64,000 bases of DNA from Nageia nagi (lineage: Eukaryota; Pinophyta). This document shows positions 10,765 to 20,661 of this stretch, piece after piece. The notes under the pieces are model-generated. The model was not told the DNA's origin, did no database searches, and saw only the letters and a program-made list of their open reading frames with translations. Every line of letters starts with the position of its first letter. Position 1 is the first letter of the stretch. The DNA lies in assembly GCA_050084985.1 (NCBI GenBank), contig JBITNC010000001.1:129518001-129582000 (forward strand), in the 5' to 3' direction. The position numbers and the translations under genes are program-made.

Positions 10765-11355
10765 TCAGCTTACAAAGAAGCAAAAATAAAGACTGAATCT
10801 GAATCATCAGAGTCAGTCAAGACCAGTGATGGTCTTCTCGTTTTTTTTAAAAAAAAAAAAAAATAGTGTATCTATGGAAATGGACAGTTTAAACTCTTTC
10901 TTTTAAACTGGCTCCAGAAACTGTTTAGGACTAGCTCCAGAAACTATTTCCTGACTAGCTCCAGAATCTGTTTTACGACTAGCTCCAGAAACTGTTTTGT
11001 AACCAGCTCCAGAAATCGTCAAGCATAGCTCTAGAAAGTGTTTAACTCCAGCTCCAGAAAGCACGATATGTCAGCCTCGGAATTACCGTCAACTCCGGAA
11101 ACTTTTCTCTCACATGCATTATGATCTGGAGTCTAGTTGGCATCTGAAGACGGGGCTTGACAGGTATGCATTTAATAATTAAATTGATAGTTAATAAATT
11201 GTAAAATCGTTTAAGTTGTGATAAGTGTTCCAAGAAGTAAATGTTGATCAAACGAAATAAATGCAAAAGACACCACTTGTACATTCTGGCGCATCAAACA
11301 CGCGAGAAGTTAATGATACATATCATTAATCTTAATGGGAACAATTTGAGGTGAC
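10765..11355 (+). other. Spacer between pol and the extra ORF
   Basis: It holds a small perfect hairpin (7 bp arms AAGACCA/TGGTCTT, 10,819-10,836), then T8 followed by a run of about 15 A (10,841-10,863). About seven CTCCAGAAA units of about 27 bp follow (10,905-11,070). These units share their core with the LTR array. No gene is visible. A subgenomic or spliced message for the downstream ORF would have to be set up in or before this stretch. Confidence 0.6.
10905..11070 (+). repeat. CTCCAGAAA repeats between pol and the extra ORF
   Basis: The repeated phrase is roughly GACTAGCTCCAGAAACTGTTT, seen about seven times with changes (for example CTCTAGAAAGTGTTT). The last units are closest to the LTR units (GCTCCAGAAATCGT occurs in both). 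Further isolated CCAGAAA words occur at 11,405-11,470, into the start of the next ORF. Confidence 0.8.
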
Positions 11356-14028
11356 ATGCACAAGCAAGTTGAAACCAGCAGACGTCATTTTTTACATGCA
11401 TGCACCAGAAAGGAATTTCTCACAGTAAGCTCCAGAAGCCAGTTTGCCAGAACCCAGATCCAGAAAGCAGTCAAAATCAAAATGGGGATGAAATGCAAGA
11501 AAGAACCAGAGAATACGGAGGAATTGAGGAAAGAGGCAGAACAGGTAGAAATCTTCCAAAAGTTTGACCTGTTGCAATTTTTTGATAAATTTAGAGGATA
11601 TAATGAGCAGTTAGTTTTAGACTTTGCCGAAGGATTGAGGGAAAACTCTGTAACATTGGGATCCCATACAATACCAATCACTGAGAATTCAATCAGTGAA
11701 TTAACAGGGTTACCAATACTTGGAGAAAATTTGTTGAAAAGAGACAGTTACCCAAATTTGTTGGAACAATTCCATCCAAGTACAGAACAGAAGGCGGAAG
11801 TGTACAGAACCTCTGGACATATTCAAGGAGTAAAATGAAATACCTTACCTAAAAAATGGGCAAAAGCAGCTCTATGGATAATGAAGTATATCACCTGTGA
11901 AGGGCAATATGCCACTTTAATGGGGCACCATCTAAGGCTGTTAATATGTTTAAGGTATGACAATTACACCTCTTGTAATTTGTCTATGTTAGTGCTCCAG
12001 AATTTACAGAAAATGGCTACAAAGGTTAGGGCAAAAGCTGATAACAAATCATCTACCTTAAAACACCACGGTTTAATAACATTACTCTGCAAAGAATTTA
12101 TTTTGAAAAAAGAAAATGGTGATAGACTGTGGGAGGAATTCCAGAGGCAATACCCCTTAGAAAACCCTGACGATCATAATGTCTTAAAGATGGGAACTGT
12201 AGAAACCGGAGCAGCATCAAGCTCTCACATTGAAACTGTTCCGGTTATTCCTGTTAAGGAGATGAACATAGTTCAGACAGAGGAAAATTTCAATATAGGT
12301 ACACAAGACATTCCTTCCAGTCCAGAAGAAGTAGAATTGCAATTTGTATCTAAAAGGAGATCAAAAAGGTTAAGGAAGAAACAATCTCAAGAAAAAGAGT
12401 CATCCCCACAGAAAAGACATCAAGTGGAAAAGACTCCAGAAATAAATGATAGTAACCATCCAATTACTATTGAGGAATGGGATCTAATAGCAGAAGGAAT
12501 TCAACCCTTAGAACTAGCTTCAGAGTCAGTTCCAGAATCAGCTCCAGAGTCAGTTCCAGAATCAGCTCCAGAGTCAGTTCCAGAATCAGCTCCAGAGTCA
12601 ATTCCAGAATCAGCTCCAGAATCAGAACTCCAAAAATTACAGAAGCAGCTCTGGGCCATGGAACAAGCAAATGCACAACTGGTGAGTGAAAATTCTGTTC
12701 TTATTAGCAAGAGTACAAAGTTAGAGGAACAGAATTTACGATTACTTCAAGATTGTGCTAGCTTAGAAACAATGTTAGCTAAGGAAAGGGAATTGCCTAA
12801 TGTGCTTCAACAATTAACAACTGAATTAGACAAAAAGGGAATTTCTTTGGATAAATGTCGAAATGTTGAACAAGTAGGGGAGTAGATAGCCAATTTAATT
12901 GCAAAACAGAGTGAAGAAATAAAACAGCTAAAAGATACTGTTCAACAAACAGAAGAAGTTATTGAAAAAATGGAAGATTCAAACTTCAAAACCTCTCAAG
13001 AGATTAGAACTTTAAAAAAGCAAAACAAAGAAATTCCTCTCATCAAGCAAGCAGTCATAGATTTATGTAGAATATGTGATGAGCTTGTTCAGCTGAAGCA
13101 ACCCTCAGTTATGTACAGCAGGTACCTTAAAGAGCAATTTTTGAAATGGCAAGTAAAAAGAATTAAGGAAGGATTGCCATATAACTTAGACACAGGAGCA
13201 GACTTTATCAGAGCATATTTTGAAGCAGCAGAACAAGAAAGATACCTCCTGTGTGAATTGTATGTACATGATTTCATTCTTAGGGGTAACACAAGATTCT
13301 TTCCAGTAGTATTTGTAGGGGAAATCCAGATACAAGCTTTTGTATCTATTTTGTATAATCAGATTCAATGGGGAGATGAAATGGAACAAATCCCACACAA
13401 AGATTTGAATGATAATTTCTGGGTTAGACAACAACCAGTATATGTTGATGAGGCAAGATCACTTTTCATGGCAGAAATAAATAGAGATTTAAACAGATAC
13501 CAAGGAATGTTAAATGAGTGCTTGACCAGATGCCTAAGCACAACACAGGCTATATTTAATCAGGCTTTAGCTAGTTGTCAAAGAAGATGGGATTTTCAGA
13601 CAGATCAGCATAAGCAAAGGGAAATTATTTCCCTAAATAATCTGAGATGGAGCAAAAGAAGAGTTGAATCACTGTGTGCAATAATAAGAAAAGCACCCTA
13701 TCAATGGATTGGACAGCGGTTTAGACCATTATTAGTTTTGGAACCAGCTTCTTTTTGGCAAGATGACAGTCCCCAAAATCAGCAGATGTTTCAGATTTGG
13801 GAAATAGAAATGAGAATGAGTAAAGGCTTGGGAAATTATGTTGAAAGGCTAAGATTGGATAGTATAGGCCCAACAAAAATAAATCCTCTATCAAGAGAAG
13901 ATAAAGAAAAGATTTTTGAGTGCTTATATCCGTATGACCTGAGCCTGATGATGAAAGATTTAAATTATCCTCACTATAATTCTGATCCACAGTCCAGTGA
14001 TTCTGAAAGTGATGATTCAGAAAGGTAA
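11356..14028 (+). pseudogene. Extra ORF downstream of pol (about 890 codons, two in-frame stops)
   Basis: Three open stretches (11,356-11,838, 11,881-12,885 and 12,970-14,028) lie in the same frame. They are separated only by a TGA at 11,836-11,838 and a TAG at 12,883-12,885, each one transition from a sense codon. The N-terminal part has an ITENSISELTGLP-type segment resembling the 'putative plant transposon protein' region of Athila-group third ORFs (family memory, not searched). The middle has a basic stretch, then an eightfold SVPE/SAPE repeat (12,520-12,625), then a long heptad-like coiled coil (about 12,630-13,030). The C-terminal 350 residues form a W/R/Q-rich domain I do not recognise, ending in an acidic SSDSESDDSE tail. 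I see no signal peptide or membrane segment, so it is not an obvious envelope protein. Confidence 0.7.
12520..12625 (+). repeat. 24 bp coding minisatellite (SVPE/SAPE repeat)
   Basis: About four tandem copies of a 24 bp unit made of TCAGTTCCAGAA and TCAGCTCCAGAG halves are translated as alternating SVPE and SAPE. The nucleotide core TCCAGAA is the same word that builds the LTR and spacer arrays of this element. Confidence 0.85.
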
Positions 14029-14078
14029 ATTAAGGGGGCTCAGTTTTGATTGCTACAGGAGTAGCAATGTTTTCTGCT

Positions 14079-14086
14079 GGGGAGAA
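14079..14086 (+). other. Polypurine tract of the Athila-type element
   Basis: GGGGAGAA directly abuts the 3' LTR, as needed to prime plus-strand DNA synthesis. A second purine run with GGGGG lies at about 14,026-14,038. Confidence 0.8.
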
Positions 14087-15500
14087 TGATGAGACTCAAA
14101 GTGGTCTTATTTTTGATGCATTTATTTGATATGTTAAGGACATTTGGAACACTAATATGACTTGAATGATATTACCAATTATTATAAACTGTCTAATTTA
14201 ATGTTGAATGCATAGTTGTTTGATCTTTCATTTATTAATGTTATTTGTAATTTTGATGCATAAAAAAATGCTGTTTATGATTGAATAATGTTTGCTGAGC
14301 ATATATTCTGACTTCTCATAAGAATGATGGCTGTAAGTATTAAGTTTCTAGTTCCAGAGAAGTCTAATGGTAAGCACCAGAAAGCGACTCAAGTCAGGCT
14401 CCAGAAATCAACTTAAGTAAGCACCAGAAAGCGACTTCAGTCTAAGCACCAGAAAGCGACTCAAGTCTGGCTCTAGAAATCAACTTAAGTTAGCACCAGA
14501 AAGTGACTTCAGTCTAAGCACTAGAAAGCGACTTCAGTCTAAGCACCAGAAAGTGACTTCAGTCTAAGCACCAGAAAGCGACTTTAGTCTAAGCACCAGA
14601 AAGCGACTCAAGTCAGGCTCCAGAAATCAACTTAAGTAAGCACCAGAAAACGACTTCAGTCTAAGCACCAAAAAGTGACTCAAGTCTGGCTCCAGAAATC
14701 GTTTAAAGGCTCCTGAAATATAGCTCCAGAAAGATTCCTGAAATATAGCGCCAGAAAGGCTCCGGAGTTATAGTTCCAGAAATATAGAAGAATCAAACGC
14801 ACGGAGCTAAGATGACAGCTACATTGAAGATAGAGAAGAACGTGGATCAGTTAGAGAAACTAGGGGAGCCAAAGAAGAAGTCAAGTAGACTTATTCCGAT
14901 TAGGAACTAGTCTTAAGGATAAAGTAACTAATTCTATTTTAGACTTAATCTTTACAGAATTATCTCCAGAATATCAGCAGACAGCGTAGGATAAGAAGGA
15001 TTGTATGACCCAAATGAATAGGTCAAATAGTATATATTTAGAAGGATTAGTTAAAAAGCATTAATAAGCCTATTAGAATAAATAGAGACTTAGTGACAGA
15101 AAGTGGGAGACTAGTTTTTGTAATCAAACTATACCAGTTCATTTGGAAAAGCAATAAAAAGGTGTGACAATTCTTTAATACTGTTTCAATTGTGAGTCTC
15201 TACTGGGAAGAGGGGGCCCACTCCTACTGGTAGAGGTCTCTTATTTGTTTCATGTCAATTTCCAGTTTTCTGCAAAGTATTCAATAGCAGCTTAGTGTGT
15301 GTGTTTTCTCCATTTCCTTCAGTTTAATGTAATTTTATCTTTCCAGTTTAAGTCCTGCAAGTCTGAATTTAGCATTATTGTATGATTGAAATTTGAATTT
15401 TCCAAGTAGAACAAGGGTTAAAACAGAGTCCTCAACTGCATATAGCCTTGTACACCAACTCAGGATTGACAAAATTAAATGATGAATTGACGCCTCATCA
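14087..15500 (+). repeat. 3' LTR of the Athila-type element
   Basis: It is 1,414 bp with the same termini as the 5' LTR and is followed by GGAGC. The CCAGAAA array, TATA-like box and AATAAA lie at the same offsets as in the 5' LTR. The only transversion I found is in the AATAAAATGG/AATAAAAAGG stretch near 15,160. Confidence 0.95.
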
Positions 15501-15505
15501 GGAGC

Positions 15506-18500
15506 CACTAATAGAACCTAATCCTCCTAATGATATCTAGGTACCTCCATATCAAGTGTATTAAAACAATCCCTCTCCACCTGGTTTAATTATGCAATCA
15601 AGCATTCTTTAAAAATAATCGACATCCAATATTCCTAGGCTTCAATAGGCCCAACCATCATAGGTGAGTCCCCTTCATTAGGGCCAACCAAGGAATACTA
15701 GTAAGAAAAAGACTAAAGCTAGGGAGGAGTTGGGTGAGACCTCTTTTGATATCATTAAGACTCTTAAGCATACCAAAGTAAGTATCAACTTAATGGATTT
15801 GCTAGAATATGAAGAGCCCTATGAATAGGTCATTAATCATCTCAAATCTAAGTGAACACATAAGTAAGAATGGAGAAATGTTATAGAGAGATAACCATAA
15901 CCAATTGCTCCTCCATTCATTAAAGATTAACCAAATAATCACAATTAAGATACACACACCAAGAAGAGCCATTACTCCTTTCCTCATCACTTTAAGTGTG
16001 ATCAGGAAGAACCTGCATAACTACATGATGGACTTTGGTGCAAGAGCAAATATTATACCATGGGAAGTGTGTAAGGCATTGAACCTACCTATTGTAGATA
16101 GTTCTAATGGTATCACCCAACTAGATGACACACTTATGAAAGTAGTTGTAATGATCCACAACTTACACATCTAGATTGCATTTGAACCAAGAATTGAAAG
16201 AGACATAGATGTGCAAGTGGTTTAGATACCACCCAAGTATGGGATATTGCTTAGTGAAGATTGGTTAGAGACTTTGAATGGATTTCAATCCACATGTTTC
16301 AAGTATCTATGGCTACCATGGAGAGGCTTGTCAAACCAAATCAAGGTACAAGAAGAGCCATACCTCAAAGATCTCATTATCAACTATAATAACATCAATC
16401 AAGTAGTAGTAGTAGAGAAAGATTTAGGCATTTATTATCTTGAAATTAATAAGCTATGTCCTACTAATGATCTTATCCCATCCCCATGTCCTATTCTTGC
16501 CATTGCTAAAACCAAACAACTAAAGACTAAATGTTGGATTCTCAAATTTGATGGATCCAAATCTAAAATGGGTGGAGGAGCCAAAGTTGAATTGCAAAAT
16601 CCAAAGGGTAAGAAATATCAAGCTTATTTTAAAATTGAATTCCCTTGCACATGTAACTTAGTAGAATATGAAGCTTTAGTTTAGGGCATGATGATGGTAC
16701 TAGCATAGGGTGTTGAAAATTTGCTACTGATGGGAGACTCGAAGCTTGTGGTTTGATAGATTAAAGTTTAGTATGAGTGCAAAGATGAATGCCTCACTTA
16801 ATACAAAGAATGTGCATTGAGCCTTATTAAAGATTAGAAGGATTTAAATATCAAAATGATGCCTAGAAAATGAAACATTATGATGGAATCTTTGGTAGTG
16901 GTGGCTAGTACTTTTCAACCTATAAAGAACAACAAGATAAAAAGATTCAACATCCAAATGTTGTACTCACCTTCTATGCTAGACAACATTTGGTAAATTC
17001 AAATCTTTGATGATGATAAATAGATTAAGAACTTCATGGAAAGTAAAAGAGTTTTTACCTCTTAGTGTATAGAAGATAAAAGTACCAACAAAGATTAAGT
17101 TCACCCAAAGTATGATAATGATGAGTATGTGGATAGTATCCTCTAGTTGAAAACCAATAAGCTCCCAAGGGGAATCATTGATCTTGAGATATTGTTCAAT
17201 TAAGATGTTATATAGGATAATAGACCTTGGGAACATATTGATGTTGAAGAGATAAAGAAAATAAATTTGGGGATGGATCAAAACCCCAAGAAAATAGTCA
17301 TAAAAAAATCTTTCCAAGGCAAGTGTAAAGAAGAAATCATTAGGGCTTACCAAGAATATATTGATGTGATTTCTTGGACGTATGAACAACTCAAAACCTA
17401 TAATCCAAGGATAATCAATCATACTATACCTTTGAAGCTAGGACTTAGACCATTTAGGTAGAAATAAAGGGTTTTAAACCCTTTACTAAAACCCATGATT
17501 TTCCAAGAAGTCCAAAACTGGGCAAGTTAAGAATTATTTTCCTAATTAGACATTCCACATGGTTCACCAACATTATTCCTATTCGAAAGAAGTCTAGAGA
17601 GACAAGAGTGTGTATATACTTTTGACATCTTAATACTCTAAGAAGGATAACTACCTACTTTAATCACTTTATGAAGTCCTTTATATGGTAAATGGTTCAT
17701 AGATGATGTATTTTTTAGATGGGTACTTCATCTACAACCAAGTATTTATGGACGAGAAGGATAGATTCAAAATTGCCTTCACCACCAAGTGGAAAAATTT
17801 TACATACAGCCATATGCTACATAGATTGATAAATGTAGGTGCCATACTTCATAGGGCCATGGAATTCACATTCAAGGGAATGGTAGGTAAGAATATTTTC
17901 ATTTATATGATGACTTGACCATATATTCCAAAGATCTGAATGGCCATTCATAGCATTGAGGAAAATCTTCTAAAGGTGTTGAGGATTTGAAATATCCCTA
18001 AATCCCAAAAAATGCATATTTGGAATCACCAAAGGGAGAATATTGGGTTATATTATCTTAAAAAAGAGAATTATATTTACCTCAAGAGGGTAATAGCCAT
18101 AGAGAAGATTTATTTTTTTTCTACTTTGAAAGAACTTAGATCCTTCATGGGGAAGATCAATTTTGCTCGTAAGTTTATATCAGGGTATGCTAAGATTATG
18201 TAACCCTTGGTAGCAATGATGAAGAAGGATGCTAAGAGATAATGGAATAATGAGGAAAAAAAGGCCTTTAATGATATCAAGGAGGCTATCACCAAATAAC
18301 TAGTCCTCACCATCCTAGATTATAAAAAGCCTTCTATCTTTGTTCTTTTTTGTTAAAGCATTCAATGGTGAGGGTGTTGACTTAGAAAGATGATGCAGAG
18401 AGAGAGAGAATCCAATTGCATTCATGAGCACCCCATTAAAGGATGTTTATATCAATTATCACATGTTAGATAAGTAGGCATATGCCTTAGTTTGAGTTGT

Positions 18501-18710
18501 GAAAAAATTCTATCACTACATCTTATGCAATCCTATCATTATCATGGTGCCTAACTCAACTATAAAGAATTTGCTTTCACAACAAGAGTTAGGAGTTTAG
18601 AGGGGAAATTGGGTTTCTACTTTATAGGAGTTTGATTTTACCATTCAACTAATGAATATTGTAATAGGTCAAGGACTCTCTCAAACCCTAGCATCCTTTA
18701 AACATGAAAG
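15506..18710 (+). pseudogene. Protease, RNase H-like, RT and RNase H remnants of element Z
   Basis: Reading resumes here after the Athila insertion. A protease remnant with MDFGARANIIP lies at about 16,010-16,174 (catalytic D at 16,031). An RNase H-like domain follows at 16,531-16,900, with FDGSKSKMGGG, then LVEYEALV and a GDSKLV box. A linker leads to RT (17,340-18,200) with FLDGYFIYNQ at about 17,706. The catalytic YxDD box is broken by an apparent one-base loss near 17,909. A SFMGKINFARKFISGYA segment (18,141-18,195) is the usual RT-RNase H junction. A second, standard RNase H remnant runs to 18,700. Stops and frameshifts occur throughout. The TR-GAG element interrupts it after 18,710. Confidence 0.75.
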
Positions 18711-19026
18711 TGTTGGAAGTATTTCTAACATTATTCCTAAATCCTAAGTCATTAGGATTAATAAATTAGGATTAAAGTATTTCTTAAAGTATTAATATTA
18801 GCTTGTGAGGAATATTTGGTCTATGTTGACCATATTCCATACTTAGCCTATTTGTTAGGTTAGGCATCATTTTTTATCTTTTAGTTCATGTAGGTGTACT
18901 AATTGTGTTATTTGTTATGGGTTGAGAATATTATCCTCAACTTCTTATCTTGTCTTGTAATGGCTTTGTTAAGCCTATATATGTAACTCATTTTGATGAA
19001 TAATATAGAACATTTTGGTTCTCTCA
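18711..19026 (+). repeat. 5' LTR of the TR-GAG element
   Basis: It starts TGTTGGAAGTATTTC and ends GGTTCTCTCA. A TATA-like TATATATG lies at 18,976-18,983. The matching box in the 3' LTR is at about 22,823-22,830. Confidence 0.92.
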
Positions 19027-19028
19027 AT

Positions 19029-19040
19029 TTGTATCAGAGC
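19029..19040 (+). other. Primer-binding site, initiator tRNA-Met type
   Basis: TTGTATCAGAGC lies two bases after the LTR. It matches the common plant complement of initiator tRNA-Met (TGGTATCAGAGC) at 11 of 12 positions. Confidence 0.75.
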
Positions 19041-20661
19041 TGAATCAATCATAGGGTTAGAGTGGGTGAAGTCTTGAAGGATCTTATCAAGCTCCTCAAG
19101 GACTATCATCAGAATTATTGAGCTTGTGGATGCATTGCAAAGAATTTATCAAATTCTTGCAAGTGTGAGATCTAAAGCCTCTGGAAAAATTCTTGTTTTT
19201 ATGGAAGAAAAGAGCTTCCTTAGTGTTGTGACATTCCATTGGAAACTTAGTTCATGCTTATGGAGAGCAAACATGGATCTCCCCTCACTATAGGCTCCGA
19301 TTATAGCCAGGAGGAGCAGACCATTTACACGATATTTCTTCCTATCTTAGAAGGATAGTTCCAAGCTATTATCTAAGGCAACAAGAGAGATGAAGTTGAG
19401 ATCTACCTCCAGAGTGGAGATTCTATAGTAAAAACCAACCAGAGCCTTTATGTCATCTACATGCATGCTAGACTGGATCCATTCAAAGTGCATCTACCTG
19501 AAGGTTGGGTGCTACTATTTTGTGAGGATCATGTAGATAGCCAGTGTGAAGACTAGCATGCCCAACCAAGTGCATGAGGTGCGTAGATATAGAGGAGAAG
19601 CTTGTGTATGCAAAGGATGTGCTCTTGGAGGAAAGAGAGATGAAGAGCAATGAGATATGCTACCTAAGGAGGAGTGCTATTGGATTGCTACACTGCTAAA
19701 CCCATAGGGATCCCTTACCACCATTCTCAAACTACATTTGTAGACTCATTGCCAGACTTATTACATTTGGTGAAGCTGTGTCAATGCTACCAAGGAAAGC
19801 CATATCTTTGGTGACCTAAAATTTTCATATTCCACGGATGTTATTTATGCATTTGGTGGCCCGTGAGGAGGAGACATGCATTGAAAAAAGTGAATTGATC
19901 TATTTAAAAAAATTGTGTTGCATGATGCTCGCTTGAGAAAGAGGGTGAGTGAGGCATCAAGTGAAGAAAGGAAACACCCATGTAGAAGAAGGGCATCCAT
20001 AAGTACTGCCTACAAAAGTATTGAATACCTACTAAAATACTAGTCCATGAGGTAGAAACTATTACAAGGGGAGATTTGGTGAAGCAGTGTCAACGCTACC
20101 AAATAAAAGGTGTGAAGGGATGGCAGATCTACGCCTGTGAGAAGAGGTGTCCGTAGAAGGCCTATGAGCCAAAGGAGCCATAATCACTAAAGGAAGTGAG
20201 GTTGGACTAATTGCTACCATTTATTGCATTTGATTGAAATAATATCAATACTTTCATGAAAAGCCATATCTTTGGTGGCCTAACCAATACAGACTAAGCT
20301 AAGAGTCACTGCTAAGAGGCTGCATGCATCCAATACTTGCAAGAAGACTAGTATCAAGTGCATAATTTCCAATAGTATATGTTGTGTGATCTACTATGCT
20401 TTCATGGTGATAGCTACAAGAGAACATAGCCCATATGAGTAAGCCTCATGCCCATTGAAGCTGGCCTGCCAAAGTGACTGGAGATTGTGTGTCTAGATAT
20501 GAGAAGGAGGTGGTTAAATGGCCATCTATTTTCATCTTTATTAATATCTGATTTTGATTATAGAGAGTGAAAGATAGTGAGAAAAAGTAATTAAAGATTA
20601 CTTTTGCAAAAATACTGGTGCTGAAGGTTTTCTAATTTTTTGAGACAAAAATTAAACAAAG
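19041..20661 (+). other. Long 1.6 kb leader of the TR-GAG element
   Basis: No long frame is open. It contains partial internal repeats: TTTGGTGAAGCTGTGTCAAT...CTACCAA near 19,766, a close copy near 20,075, and the phrase AAAGCCATATCTTTGGTG near 19,796 and 20,260. It may hold packaging or dimerisation signals, but nothing proves this. Confidence 0.4.

Larger units (their letters stand above)
3225..15500 (+). mobile_element. Near-complete Athila-type Ty3/gypsy LTR retrotransposon
   Basis: The element is 12,276 bp. It is bounded by TGATGAG and CTCATCA inverted termini and flanked by the 5 bp target duplication GGAGC (3,220-3,224 and 15,501-15,505). Both LTRs are exactly 1,414 bp. By hand alignment they differ at about 21 sites, 20 of them transitions, with no indel. 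Order: LTR, tRNA-Asp primer site, one long gag-pol ORF, spacer with CCAGAAA repeats, a large extra ORF, PPT, LTR. A tRNA-Asp primer site, a YMDDF RT box, no chromodomain and a long region between pol and the 3' LTR are all typical of the Athila lineage. It is inserted in the gag region of older element Z. Three in-frame stops suggest that this copy is no longer autonomous. Confidence 0.95.

Noticed and set aside
10819-10848. Hairpin plus T-run resembling a bacterial intrinsic terminator
   Set aside because: The context is a plant retrotransposon, where this terminator type does not apply. Kept only as a structural curiosity.
12467-12710. Alternative-frame ORFs over the SVPE/SAPE repeat (Arg/Ser and Glu/Leu or Asp/Ser rich)
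   Set aside because: All frames of a 24 bp repeat without stops stay open. The frame joined to the flanking coding text is the real one.
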